From NCBI GenBank assembly GCA_000514715.1, contig AZWL01000008.1, positions 62,001 to 126,000 of the forward strand: DNA of 64,000 nt. The letters run 5' to 3'. Position numbers and translations under genes: made by a program. The first letter of the stretch is position 1. Each line of letters begins with the position of its first letter. Origin of the DNA: Streptomyces sp. CNH099. GTDB taxonomy: Bacteria > Actinomycetota > Actinomycetes > Streptomycetales > Streptomycetaceae. The notes beneath the pieces were generated by a model. That model saw nothing but the letters and a program-made list of their open reading frames with translations, was not told the DNA's origin and ran no database searches. Below are positions 33,677-42,423 of the stretch, in pieces.

Positions 33677-33901
33677 GTTGCGTCCTCCCGTGGGGTGACG
33701 GGTACGGGGCATCGCTTTGGCGACATACCTGACGTGCGTGACTGGAGTGCGGACGGGTGACTGCTGTGCGGACGGGCGCGCGCCGCCGTCAGGACCGTAA
33801 CCGCTTTCGTCCCTGCCGAAAAGAGCTTTGGCAGGAACGGGAGGCAACTTCATCCCGGCATAGGACAAAGCCCAGTTGGGAGCGCACGCGGGCACACGGA
33901 A

Positions 33902-33928
33902 GCGCCCGGCCGCGTACGGGCCGGGCGC
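33902..33928 (-). terminator. Terminator of the 495-aa gene
   Basis: Perfect 10-bp arms GCGCCCGGCC (33902-33911) and GGCCGGGCGC (33919-33928) with a 7-base loop lie about 30 bases past the stop of the minus-strand gene. Confidence 0.55.
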
Positions 33929-33959
33929 GGGCGGGCCGGGGCGGGCGGGGCGGGCGGTG

Positions 33960-35447
33960 TTACGCGGTGGGCCGGGAACGGGCCTTGAAGGCCGCCTTGC
34001 GGGCGTCCTTGGCGACCTGGCGGTCCGGGTGGAGGCGGCCCATCGCCTCCAGCACCTCGGGGGTGGCCGGGTGGTCCACGCGCCAGGCCGCGCCGAAGAA
34101 GCCGCGGTGCCGGCCCACCAGGTGCGCCACCAGCTCGCGCAGCTCCGGGGTGTCGTCGCGCAGGCCGCCCAGCTGGGCGGCGACCGTGTCGACGGCCAGC
34201 CAGAAGACCATGTCCTCGGTGGGCTGCGGCACGCCGGGAACGCCGCGCTCGGTGAGCCAGACCCGGGCCAGGCCGCCGAGTTCGCGGTCGTGGAGCACGT
34301 CCCGGACCGCCGGCTCCGCGTCCGCACCCGCCACGGCCAGCGCCTGCTGGCAGGCCAGCCGGCGGGCCGGGGCGCGGTCGTCCGCGCCGCGGGCGGCGTC
34401 GAGGAGGGCGGTGGCCGCCTCCGCGGGCTTGCGGTCCGCCAGCCAGGCCTCCGCCTCCGTCTGGGCGACCGGATCGGGCAGCCGGGGCAGGGCGTCGAGG
34501 AGGACGTAGGCGTCCTCGCCCGCCAGCTCGCCGACGAGCGGGGCCGCCAGCCCGTTGGCCAGCATCCGCCGGCGCAGCGCGTACAGGCCGAGGGGGGTGA
34601 GGCGGACGACGCCGTAGCGGGAGACGTCCGCGTCGTCGGGGTCTCCGGGGTCGTCGGGCCCGTCCGCCACCGGGGCGCCGCCGGCGGCTTCGAGCAGGAT
34701 CTCCTCGGCCACCGGCCGGTACGCCACGACGCCGGCCGGCTCCAGCATCCGGAACTGCTCGTCGAGCCGCAGCACCGCCTCGGAGACCTCCGCGAGCACC
34801 TCCTCGGTCGGCTCGTCCATGTCGTCCGGCACGACGAGGGAGGCGGCCAGCGCCGGCAGCGGGACGGCGCCGTCGACTCCGGGGCCCTCCATGGCGGTGA
34901 GCAGGTAGAGGTTGCCGAGCGCGCCGTCGAGGAAGTCCGCGTCGGCCTCCGGGTCCCAGTCCAGCCGGTCGAGGTCCAGCTCCTCGCCGGCGGTGACCTG
35001 CTCCACCAGCGCGCTCATGTCCGGCAGCGCCGCGTCGGACAGCACGCACTCGCAGGCGGCGGTCCACAGCTCCAGCACGTCGGCCGGCCCGCCGTCGGTC
35101 ACCAGCCGCAGGTCGGCGCTCGGGGCCGCGGTGCCGAGGGCGTCGTCGCCGTCCTCCGGGGCGGTGACGTCCACCAGGCCGATGTCCACGGCGATACGCC
35201 ACGCCTCGCCGGCGACGGCCCGCGCCTCGCCCTCCTCGTCGGCGCTCTCCGCCAGGCCCAGCTCGGCCGCGGCCGCGCGCACCTCGGCGTCGGGCAGCTC
35301 GCCGCCGGCGCCCACCCGCAGCCCCGGCCCGGCCCAGCGGGCCAGCCGGACGGCCCGCGCGAAGAGCGGCGCGGCCAGTGCCTCCCGGGCCAACTGTGCC
35401 TCGGCGGGCAGCTGGACGGGCGGCAGGACGGTGCGGTCTGCGGTCAT
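33960..35447 (-). CDS. Uncharacterised 495-aa acidic protein
   Basis: I do not recognise this family. The sequence is acidic, Ala/Leu-rich and predicted mostly helical. It has no signal peptide or membrane segment. The middle has a winged-helix-like patch (VRLTPLGLYALRRRML near residue 310). The last 180 residues look like helical repeats (LLDALPRLPDPVAQTEAEAWLAD and similar pieces). The basic end reads KAAFKARSRPTA. ATG at 35447 removes a low-complexity in-frame extension. It stands alone, divergent from a secreted nuclease. Probably a conserved cytoplasmic protein of streptomycetes; function unknown. Confidence 0.75.
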   Translation of the reverse strand: MTADRTVLPPVQLPAEAQLAREALAAPLFARAVRLARWAGPGLRVGAGGELPDAEVRAAAAELGLAESADEEGEARAVAGEAWRIAVDIGLVDVTAPEDGDDALGTAAPSADLRLVTDGGPADVLELWTAACECVLSDAALPDMSALVEQVTAGEELDLDRLDWDPEADADFLDGALGNLYLLTAMEGPGVDGAVPLPALAASLVVPDDMDEPTEEVLAEVSEAVLRLDEQFRMLEPAGVVAYRPVAEEILLEAAGGAPVADGPDDPGDPDDADVSRYGVVRLTPLGLYALRRRMLANGLAAPLVGELAGEDAYVLLDALPRLPDPVAQTEAEAWLADRKPAEAATALLDAARGADDRAPARRLACQQALAVAGADAEPAVRDVLHDRELGGLARVWLTERGVPGVPQPTEDMVFWLAVDTVAAQLGGLRDDTPELRELVAHLVGRHRGFFGAAWRVDHPATPEVLEAMGRLHPDRQVAKDARKAAFKARSRPTA

Positions 35448-35548
35448 CGACAACTCCGAAGACTGGGGATCAATCGGACGCTGCCCAAGCGTAGCCCCCG
35501 TCGGGCGGCGGAGCTGAAGGCGCCGTTCCGACGGGCCGCGCTCCCGGT

Positions 35549-35570
35549 GTTCACCCCGTGTTCCTTGACA
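35549..35570 (+). promoter_or_regulatory. PHO-box-like repeat overlapping a -35 element
   Basis: GTTCACC at 35549-35555 is a perfect PhoP direct-repeat unit. Eleven bases later GTTCCTT (35560-35566) gives a second, weaker unit. TTGACA (35565-35570) overlaps it as a -35, with a poor -10 (GAGATT) 18 bases on. The site lies 105 bases upstream of a secreted nuclease, a typical phosphate-starvation gene. Confidence 0.45.
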
Positions 35571-35674
35571 ACGCCCGTACGCGCGCACGAGATTGACGCG
35601 CGTAGACGCACACACCTTCCCCTCGCCCCCTCCCTGTCATGTTCCCGTCCTGTCGTCGTCCCGGAGGACCCACC

Positions 35675-37510
35675 ATGCACCGACGCGCCCAGCCCGTCCC
35701 GTACGCCGTCGCCGCCGCGCTCGCCGCCGCGCTGCTGGCCGCCCCCGCCGCCGGGGCGGCGGACGCCGGGGCCGGCGGCGAGGGGACACGCATCCGCGAC
35801 ATCCAGGGCGACACCCGGATATCCCCGCTCGCCGGCGAGCGGGTGACCGACGTGCCCGGCACCGTCACCGCCGTCCGCGCCTTCGGCTCCGCCCGCGGGT
35901 TCTGGCTGCAGGACGCCCGGCCCGACGCGGACCCCGCCACCAGCGAGGGCCTCTTCGTCTTCACCGGCTCCACCACCCCCGACGTCGAGCCCGGCGACGC
36001 GGTCGAGGTCTCCGGCTCCGTCAGCGAGTACTACCCCGGCGGCAGGGGCGCCGGGCTGCAGTCCGTCACCGAGCTGACCGGCGCGAGCTGGACCGTCGTG
36101 GCCAGCGGCAACCCGCTGCCCCGCGCCTTCGTGCTCCGCGACGCCACCGTCCCCGGCCGGTTCGCCCCCGCCGCGGACGGCGGCAGCATCGAGGAGCTGC
36201 GGCTGCGCCCCGGCTCGTACGCCCTGGACCGCTACGAGTCGCTGGAGGGCATGCGGGTCGCGGTGCGCGACGCCCGGGTCGTCGGGCCCACCTCCGCGTA
36301 CCACGAGCTGTGGGTGACCGCCGAGCCCGCCCGCAACCGCACCGCCCGCGGCGGCGTGCTGTACGCCGGCTACCGCGACCCCAACGGCGGCCGGCTCAAG
36401 GTCGCCTCCCTCATCCCGTTCGCCGAGCGGCCGTTCCCCGTCCTGGACGTCGGCGACCACCTCGGCGGCACCACCGCGGGCCCGCTGGACTACGACCAGT
36501 TCGGCGGCTACGAGCTGCAGGCCACCACCCTCGGCGGCGAACGGCGGACCGGCCCGGACCGCGAGTCGACCCGCCGGCAGCGCGCCGCGGAGCTGGCGGT
36601 GGCCACGTACAACGTGGAGAACCTCTCCGCCCGCGACAGCGCCGCGAAGTTCGAGCGGCTGGCCCACGGCCTCGTCGACGGCCTCGCCGCCCCCGACATC
36701 GTCGCCCTGCAGGAGGTGCAGGACGACAACGGCCCGGCCGACGACGCCGTGACCGGCGCCGACGCCACCCTGCGCAAGCTGACGGAGGCGATCGCCGCCG
36801 CCGGCGGCCCCGCGTACGAGTGGCGCCAGATCGACCCCGTGGACGACGCCGACGGCGGCCGGCCGGGCGGCAACATCCGCGTCGCCTTCCTCTACAACCC
36901 CGGGCGGGTGTCCTTCACCGACCGCCCCGGCGGCGACGCCACGACGCCCGTGCGGGTCACCGACGACGGCGGCGCCCCGGCGCTGTCCGCCTCCCCGGGC
37001 CGCATCGCCCCCGGCGACGCGGCCTGGAACGACAGCCGCAAGCCGCTCGCCGGCGAGTTCACCTTCCGCGGTCGCACGGTCTTCGTCGCCGCCGTCCACT
37101 TCAACTCCAAGGGCGGCGACCAGGGCCTCGACAGCCGCTTCCAGCCGCCCGCCCGCGGCTCGGAGGAGCAGCGGACCGCGCAGGCCGCGGCGGTCAACGA
37201 GTTCGTCCGCGACGTGCTCGCCGTGGACCGGAGGGCGGGCGTCGTCGTCGCCGGCGACATCAACGACTTCCCCTTCTCCCCCGCCGTGGCGCGGCTGACC
37301 GCCGGCCGCGCGCTGGTCGACCTGGTCGGCCGGCTGCCGCGCGGGGAGCGCTACGGGTACGTCTTCAACGGCAACTCCCAGGTGCTGGACCACATCCTGG
37401 CCAGCCCCGCGCTCGCCGTCCGCGCCGACTACGACATCGTGCACCTCAACGCCGAGTACGCCGACCAGGCCAGCGACCACGATCCCTCGGTCGTCCGGCT
37501 CAGGCCCTGA
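35675..37510 (+). CDS. Secreted endonuclease/exonuclease/phosphatase-family nuclease (ExeM/NucH-like)
   Basis: This 611-aa protein has a signal peptide (HRRAQ, then a long Ala/Leu core ending near GAADA). An OB-fold-like domain lies at residues about 40-150 (IRDIQGDTRISPL; FGSARGFWLQDA). The C-terminal half is a metal-dependent endonuclease/exonuclease/phosphatase domain: ATYNVENLS, ALQEVQDDNG, VAAVHFNSKGGDQGLD, VVAGDINDFPFS and SDHDPSVV. It probably degrades extracellular DNA to release phosphate. ATG at 35675 has GGAGG 8 bases before it. Its end overlaps the convergent EI24 gene by 11 bases. Confidence 0.9.
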   Translation: MHRRAQPVPYAVAAALAAALLAAPAAGAADAGAGGEGTRIRDIQGDTRISPLAGERVTDVPGTVTAVRAFGSARGFWLQDARPDADPATSEGLFVFTGSTTPDVEPGDAVEVSGSVSEYYPGGRGAGLQSVTELTGASWTVVASGNPLPRAFVLRDATVPGRFAPAADGGSIEELRLRPGSYALDRYESLEGMRVAVRDARVVGPTSAYHELWVTAEPARNRTARGGVLYAGYRDPNGGRLKVASLIPFAERPFPVLDVGDHLGGTTAGPLDYDQFGGYELQATTLGGERRTGPDRESTRRQRAAELAVATYNVENLSARDSAAKFERLAHGLVDGLAAPDIVALQEVQDDNGPADDAVTGADATLRKLTEAIAAAGGPAYEWRQIDPVDDADGGRPGGNIRVAFLYNPGRVSFTDRPGGDATTPVRVTDDGGAPALSASPGRIAPGDAAWNDSRKPLAGEFTFRGRTVFVAAVHFNSKGGDQGLDSRFQPPARGSEEQRTAQAAAVNEFVRDVLAVDRRAGVVVAGDINDFPFSPAVARLTAGRALVDLVGRLPRGERYGYVFNGNSQVLDHILASPALAVRADYDIVHLNAEYADQASDHDPSVVRLRP

Positions 37511-38300
37511 CGGGCGGCGGCCCGGGGGCCGGCGGGGCCGGTGCCGGGCCGGGGGCGGGCACGTCGTCGCCGACGAGGTGGCGGGCGAGCAGCGTGGCGC
37601 CCGCCACCGCGCCCGGCATCACCACCACCGCGGCCAGCGGCACCAGGAACAGCAGCACGACCGGCACCCCGAAGCCGAGCGCCAGCATCTTGCGCCGGCG
37701 CAGCAGCGCCAGCCGCCCGCGCACGTCGATCCCCCGGCGCTGCAGGGCGAACGAGGTCAGCTCGACGGTGAGGAAGAAGCCGGCGACGGCGAAGCCGAGC
37801 GCGGGCACGACCGTCTGCCCGACGAGCGGCACGAAGCCGAGGAAGAACAGCGGCACGGTGAACACCAGCGCCCGCGAGAGCACATGGACGCTCTCCTTCA
37901 GCGACCGCCACAGGCCCGGCAGCAGCGGCTCGTCCGGGGCGGGCGGGCAGTGCCCGGCGGACTCCTCGACGCGGCCGGAGAGCGCCTCGTAGAAGGGGTC
38001 CCCGATCAGCAGCGCGACGGCCGTGAAGGTGAGCAGCGCGAAACCGATGCCGCCGAGCAGCAGCAGCGCGACGAACAGCCCGCGCAGCAGCCCCTGCCAG
38101 GGCGAGTCCCAGTCGTCGGCGAAGGGCGTGGCCCACACGGCGATGTCGCCGGCCCAGTAGGCGAGGGCGGCGAGCGCGGCGGCGTAGAGCACGAGCGCGA
38201 TGAGCGCGGGCACGAGCCCGAGGGCCCACGACCGGCCGTGCCCCGCGGCCCAGCGCAGCCCCTTGCCGACGTAGCCGAACCCGGTGGTGAAGTCACGCAT
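37500..38300 (-). CDS. EI24-domain (CysZ-like) membrane protein
   Basis: This 266-aa membrane protein has about 4-5 long hydrophobic segments (SWALGLVPALIALVLYAAALAAL broken into two helices; GGIGFALLTFTAVALLIGDPFYEAL; FTVPLFFLGFVPLVGQTV). It ends in a Pro-rich cytoplasmic tail. The GDPFYEAL stretch is typical of the EI24/CysZ family; sulfate uptake is shown for CysZ, but actinobacterial members are uncharacterised. It starts at ATG 38300. Confidence 0.85.
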   Translation of the reverse strand: MRDFTTGFGYVGKGLRWAAGHGRSWALGLVPALIALVLYAAALAALAYWAGDIAVWATPFADDWDSPWQGLLRGLFVALLLLGGIGFALLTFTAVALLIGDPFYEALSGRVEESAGHCPPAPDEPLLPGLWRSLKESVHVLSRALVFTVPLFFLGFVPLVGQTVVPALGFAVAGFFLTVELTSFALQRRGIDVRGRLALLRRRKMLALGFGVPVVLLFLVPLAAVVVMPGAVAGATLLARHLVGDDVPAPGPAPAPPAPGPPPVRA

Positions 38301-38364
38301 GCCCGCCACCTTATGGGGTGGCGGGCAGGCGTGCCGACCGGGCGGGGAGCGGCGGCCCGCGCGC

Positions 38365-39588
38365 TCAGCGCTCCGTGAACTCCGGCACCCAGCGGCCCGC
38401 GTCGCCCCCGTTGCCGGCGCGGGCGCCGGACAGCGGGACCACCGTGTCGCCGTCGAGGCTGACGAGCACGAGCCGGTCGGGGGACTCGCTGTCCCGGCAG
38501 CCCCCGGAGCCGCAGCCCCAGGCGAGGAGCCGCTCGTCGTCGGCCCAGGCGAGGAGCTGCCGCGCGGGCACCTTCGCGACGCGCTCGCCCGTCTTCGCGT
38601 CCAGCACCGCGGCGGCGCCCCCGCCGCCCTCACCGGCCGGCGCACCGCCGACCAGCCGGCCGTTCGGCGACAGGCCGGCCCCCGGGTCCGACACGTGCTT
38701 CTCCGGCACCGGACGGCCGGCCCGCTCGCCGGACAGGTCGTAGTACAGCCGCCCGGGCTCGTACGACCAGTGCTCCCACAGCAGTTCGCCGTCGCTGCTC
38801 CAGCTCAGGTCCTCGCGGCCGTTCGTCGGGTCGGTGGAGAAACCGGGGGCCGCGCCGGCCGGCAGCGCGGTGAAGGAGGCGTCGCCGGAGTCCGCGTCGA
38901 TGACGTAGAAGCCGGTGCGGCCGGGCTTGGCGCCCGGCACCTCGTCCCCGTTCAGCGGGTACGAGGCGTCCTTGAAGCGGCGGTCGGGGTTGTGCGCGTA
39001 GGCGGTGGCCAGGAGCCGTTCGCCGTCCGGCGAGAACTCCACCGAGCCCACGCCGCCGCGGTCGAGCGGGATCCACCGCTCCACCTCGCCGCTCGCCAGG
39101 TCCAGCAGGCCGATGCGGTCGGCGGGCAGGTCCTTTTCGAGCACGGCCGCGGTGCGCATGCCGGGGGCGACGTCGAGCCAGGCCCAGTCGGTCTCCTCGT
39201 ACCGCCCGGTGTCCGGGTCGTACAGGTGCCAGTTCCGGATCTCGACGGTGTCGCCGCCGGGCAGGTCCTCGGTCCTGCGGGTGTGGTAGGCGGACACGGC
39301 CACGTCCCCGGCGGCGATGAGCTGCCGCGGCGGCGACTCGCCCGGCCGGCCGGCCACGTCCCGCTGCGGGCTCGTGGCCGGCCCTCCCCCGCCGGCGCCG
39401 GGCCCGGTCAGGGGCCCGGCCACGGCCACCGTCGCGGCGGCGGCGACGGCCACCACCGCGCCGGTCAGTCCTCTCGCCCGGCGCCGGCGCCGGGTCCTGA
39501 GCACCCGCCCGGCCAGTCCGGGCTCGGGGAGCGCGTCCGTATCCGCCATGTGGTGCAGCGACCGGCGCACCAGCTCCTCGACTCTCAC
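38365..39588 (-). CDS. Membrane-anchored beta-propeller protein coupled to a sigma factor
   Basis: This 407-aa protein has an N-terminal cytoplasmic segment of about 38 residues, one membrane helix (GLTGAVVAVAAAATVAVAG), then an extracytoplasmic propeller-like region with repeats such as VGSVEFSPDGERLLATAY, LSWSSDGELLWEHW and LVLVSLDGDTVVPL. The GTG start overlaps the sigma factor stop (GTGA), so it is probably the partner that regulates that sigma factor in response to an external signal. No zinc anti-sigma motif is seen, so a direct anti-sigma role is inference. Confidence 0.75.
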   Translation of the reverse strand: MRVEELVRRSLHHMADTDALPEPGLAGRVLRTRRRRRARGLTGAVVAVAAAATVAVAGPLTGPGAGGGGPATSPQRDVAGRPGESPPRQLIAAGDVAVSAYHTRRTEDLPGGDTVEIRNWHLYDPDTGRYEETDWAWLDVAPGMRTAAVLEKDLPADRIGLLDLASGEVERWIPLDRGGVGSVEFSPDGERLLATAYAHNPDRRFKDASYPLNGDEVPGAKPGRTGFYVIDADSGDASFTALPAGAAPGFSTDPTNGREDLSWSSDGELLWEHWSYEPGRLYYDLSGERAGRPVPEKHVSDPGAGLSPNGRLVGGAPAGEGGGGAAAVLDAKTGERVAKVPARQLLAWADDERLLAWGCGSGGCRDSESPDRLVLVSLDGDTVVPLSGARAGNGGDAGRWVPEFTER

Positions 39589-40154
39589 GGCTTTACCTCC
39601 GACAGCTGCTCTTCGCGTACGGGCTCCGGGGTGCGGGGCGGGCGGAGCGTGAGGGACGCCAGCTCCGGGGACACGGCGCGCAGCTTGTCCAGCGACCGCC
39701 GGGTGGTGCTGCGCACGGTGCCGACCGAGCAGCCGAGGAGCGCGGCGACCTCGGCCTCCGGCAGGTCCTCGTAGTAGCGCAGCACGAGCATCGTGCGCTG
39801 CCTGGTGGTCAGCCGGCGCAGCGCCCGCGCCATCACCACCCGCAGCTCCGCGTCGTGCGCGGGGTCGCCGCCGGCCGCCGCTCCCCCGGGTTCCGGAGGT
39901 TCGGCGACGACCCGCTCACGGGACAGCCGGCGCAGCCGCCAGCGGCTGATCTGCTGGCGGTACAGCACCTGGCGGACGTACGCCTCCGGTTCGTCGAGGC
40001 GGTGCCAGCGCCCCGCCGCCTTGATCAGCGCGTTCTGCAGCAGGTCCTCCGCGGCTCCGCGGTCGCCGCCGCTCAGCAGCAGCGCGGTCCTGAACAGCAC
40101 GCCGGATCTGGACTCCACGAACTCGCGGAAGCCGGCCTCGCTCGCCGCGTCCAT
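39585..40154 (-). CDS. SigE-family extracytoplasmic-function sigma factor
   Basis: This 189-aa ECF sigma factor has region 2 (FREFVESRSGVLFRTALLLSG; AEDLLQNALIKAAGRW; EAYVRQVLYRQ) and region 4 (LTTRQRTMLVLRYYEDLPEAEVAALLGCSVGTVRSTTRRSL). The SVGTVRS helix and spacing fit the actinobacterial SigE-type group. ATG at 40154 follows GGGAGGA; an upstream in-frame start was rejected. It is transcribed with the membrane propeller protein downstream. Confidence 0.92.
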   Translation of the reverse strand: MDAASEAGFREFVESRSGVLFRTALLLSGGDRGAAEDLLQNALIKAAGRWHRLDEPEAYVRQVLYRQQISRWRLRRLSRERVVAEPPEPGGAAAGGDPAHDAELRVVMARALRRLTTRQRTMLVLRYYEDLPEAEVAALLGCSVGTVRSTTRRSLDKLRAVSPELASLTLRPPRTPEPVREEQLSEVKP

Positions 40155-40247
40155 ATCCCGTTGTCCTCCCTCGTCCGGATCACCCTGCCCCGGTAGACGC
40201 CTCCCGGGCACCGCCGCTATGCCTCGGAACGCCCTCGGATGCCGAAA

Positions 40248-40282
40248 GCCCGCCGCGCACGGAAACGCCGTGCGCGGCGGGC
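40248..40282 (-). terminator. Terminator downstream of dapD
   Basis: Perfect 15-bp arms (GCCCGCCGCGCACGG at 40248-40262; complement at 40268-40282) with a 5-base loop start about 20 bases past the dapD stop and isolate it from the sigma-factor operon. Confidence 0.75.
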
Positions 40283-40304
40283 TCGTACGCGGTGCCGTCC
40301 CGCG

Positions 40305-41300
40305 TCAGTCGTTGGCGTGCAGCGCCGCGTTCAGCCCGCCCCACGAGCCGGAGCGCTGCCGGGCCTCGACCGCGCCGGTGGTGGAGTTGCGCAGGAACAG
40401 CAGGTTGCTCGCCCCGGACAGCTCGCGGGCCTTGACCACGGCGCCGTCCGGCAGCGTGACCTTGGTGCCGGCGGTGACGTACAGGCCCGCCTCCACGATG
40501 CAGTCGTCGCCGAGCGAGATGCCGACGCCCGCCTGCGCGCCCAGCAGGCAGCGCTCGCCGAGGGAGATGACGTCCTTGCCGCCGCCGGAGAGCGTGCCCA
40601 TGATCGACGCGCCGCCGCCGACGTCCGAGCCGTCGCCGACGACGACGCCCGCCGAGATGCGGCCCTCGACCATGGACGTGCCGAGGGTGCCGGCGTTGAA
40701 GTTGACGAAGCCCTCGTGCATGACGGTGGTGCCGGAGGCGAGGTGCGCGCCGAGGCGGACCCGGTCGGCGTCGCCGATGCGGACGCCGGAGGGCAGCACG
40801 TAGTCCACCATCCGCGGGAACTTGTCGAGGTGGCTGACCTGGAGGTGCTGCCCCGCGGCGCGGACCGCGAGCCGCACCTCCTCGATCCGGTCGGCGGGCA
40901 CGGGGCCGTGGGAGGTCCAGGCGACGTTCGCCAGCAGCCCGAAGACGCCGTCGAGGCTCTGCCCGTGCGGGCGGACGAGCCGGTGGCTGAGCAGGTGCAG
41001 CCGCAGGTACACGTCGTGGGCGTCGGCCGGCTTCTCCTGCAGCGAGGAGATCACCGTGCGCACCGCGACGACCTCCACGCCGCGCCGCGGGTCGGGGCCC
41101 AGCGCCGCCCGCGCGGGCTCCCCGAGCAGTTCGGCCGCGCGCTCGGCGGTCAGCCGCTCGGTGCCCGCGGGACCGGGCTCGTCGGCGAGCGCGGGGGCGG
41201 GGAACCAGGTGTCGAGGACGGTGCCGTCGGGGGTGACGGTGGCCAGGCCGGTGGCGGCGGCGCCGGTGCGGTGGGTGGTGGAGGTCGCAGCGTCGGTCAT
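40305..41300 (-). CDS. dapD: Tetrahydrodipicolinate N-succinyltransferase
   Basis: DapD adds succinyl to tetrahydrodipicolinate in diaminopimelate/lysine synthesis, supplying the cell-wall cross-linking residue. The 331-aa actinobacterial form has an N-terminal domain and a left-handed beta-helix of hexapeptide repeats ([62 protein letters not shown]). ATG at 41300. It is a single-gene unit between two sigma-factor operons, with its own terminator. Confidence 0.95.
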   Translation of the reverse strand: MTDAATSTTHRTGAAATGLATVTPDGTVLDTWFPAPALADEPGPAGTERLTAERAAELLGEPARAALGPDPRRGVEVVAVRTVISSLQEKPADAHDVYLRLHLLSHRLVRPHGQSLDGVFGLLANVAWTSHGPVPADRIEEVRLAVRAAGQHLQVSHLDKFPRMVDYVLPSGVRIGDADRVRLGAHLASGTTVMHEGFVNFNAGTLGTSMVEGRISAGVVVGDGSDVGGGASIMGTLSGGGKDVISLGERCLLGAQAGVGISLGDDCIVEAGLYVTAGTKVTLPDGAVVKARELSGASNLLFLRNSTTGAVEARQRSGSWGGLNAALHAND

Positions 41301-41403
41301 ACCCGAACGCTAACGGGCCCCCGGCGCGGGAGGCGAACCGGTCCGCATGGCGACACGGCCCCCGCGCCCGGCGCCCCGGCCGCGAACGCCCGCCGCGCGG
41401 TCC

Positions 41404-42423
41404 TCAGGGCCGGACCCCCTCGCGGTCCACCAGCGCCGTGCGGAGGACGGCCGTGGCCGTCACGACGTCCCCCTTCTCGGCCTTCGGGCCTTCGCGCCCG
41501 CCCGTGTCTTCGGTGGCGACGGCCCGGGTGCCCAGGTAGGCGTACGTGTCGGGGTCGATCAGCAGCTCGTCGCGGACGCCGGAGTAGCCGCTGTGCGCGT
41601 CGTCGAGGTAGATCGCGAGCGCCTGCCGGTCCGCCGGGTCCCTGACGGTGGTGTCCGCCACGCGCAGGCCCGGGATCGTGGCCATCGCCCCGTAGACGCG
41701 CGACTGCCCCACGGGGTGCATCGGCGCCGACGCCAGCAGCATGCGCAGCGAGCTGAAGTTCCAGTCGGCCAGCTCCTCGTCGCTGCGCCCCGCGCCGGGC
41801 GTGGGCGTGTCGGGGCGGTCGCCGCTCTCGGGGTAGAACCAGCGGGCCTGCTGCAGCACCGCGTCGGTGTCCTCGGGCAGCGCGGCGAGGTACTCGAAGC
41901 GCTCCCGCGGCGAGTGGTCGTCGCCCTCGTTCCAGTCCTCGAACTCGGGATCGGCGTACTTGTACCACTGCTCCCGCATGTCGCCCACCGGCTCGTCAGT
42001 CTCGTCGGTCCCGTCAGCGGTGTCGGCGTGCTGCTCGACCGTCTGCACATACACCCAGTCCCCCGACTCCGGCCGCGGCGGCGGGTCCTCGGCGACCTCG
42101 GCGGCGGCCTGCCGCAGCAGCTCCGGCGCACTCTGTGACACCGGGGCCGCCGGCGCCACCGGCGCCACCTGCTTCTCGCCCGCCGCGGCGCCCCCGTCGC
42201 CGGACGGGTCCGGGTCGCCGCCCAGCGTCGTCGACAGCACCGCCACCGCCGCGACGCCCGCGGTCACCGCGCCCGCCGCCAACCGCCAGTCGCGCAGCAC
42301 GGGCAGCCGCCGGCGCCTGCGGCGCGCCGCATCGAGCAGCCGGCGGCGGCCCGGGGCCAGCCGGGCGCGGTCGGGGGCCGGCACGTCCTCGCGCCAGTCG
42401 CGCAACTTCGACATCTCATCCAT
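41404..42423 (-). CDS. CU044_5270-family membrane protein, sigma-factor partner
   Basis: This 339-aa protein has a short basic cytoplasmic N-terminus (RLAPGRRRLLDAARRRRRR), one membrane helix (LAAGAVTAGVAAVAVLSTTL) and a large extracytoplasmic domain, the layout of the CU044_5270 family. It overlaps the upstream ECF sigma gene by 8 bases. The family almost always sits behind such sigma factors and is presumed to modulate them. ATG at 42423 is used; ATG at 42414 is an alternative. Confidence 0.8.
   Translation of the reverse strand: MDEMSKLRDWREDVPAPDRARLAPGRRRLLDAARRRRRRLPVLRDWRLAAGAVTAGVAAVAVLSTTLGGDPDPSGDGGAAAGEKQVAPVAPAAPVSQSAPELLRQAAAEVAEDPPPRPESGDWVYVQTVEQHADTADGTDETDEPVGDMREQWYKYADPEFEDWNEGDDHSPRERFEYLAALPEDTDAVLQQARWFYPESGDRPDTPTPGAGRSDEELADWNFSSLRMLLASAPMHPVGQSRVYGAMATIPGLRVADTTVRDPADRQALAIYLDDAHSGYSGVRDELLIDPDTYAYLGTRAVATEDTGGREGPKAEKGDVVTATAVLRTALVDREGVRP

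Noticed and set aside
33795..33840. LacI-like or hairpin element upstream of the secreted dehydrogenase (CCTGCC...GGCAGG)
   Set aside because: Arms are short and imperfect and the AACCGCTTTCG half-site is weak; not enough for an operator call.
33677..34327. N-terminal extension of the secreted dehydrogenase (to 1034 aa)
   Set aside because: It overlaps the 495-aa gene and the terminator, lacks a signal peptide, and the GTG at 33676 has a good ribosome site and signal sequence.
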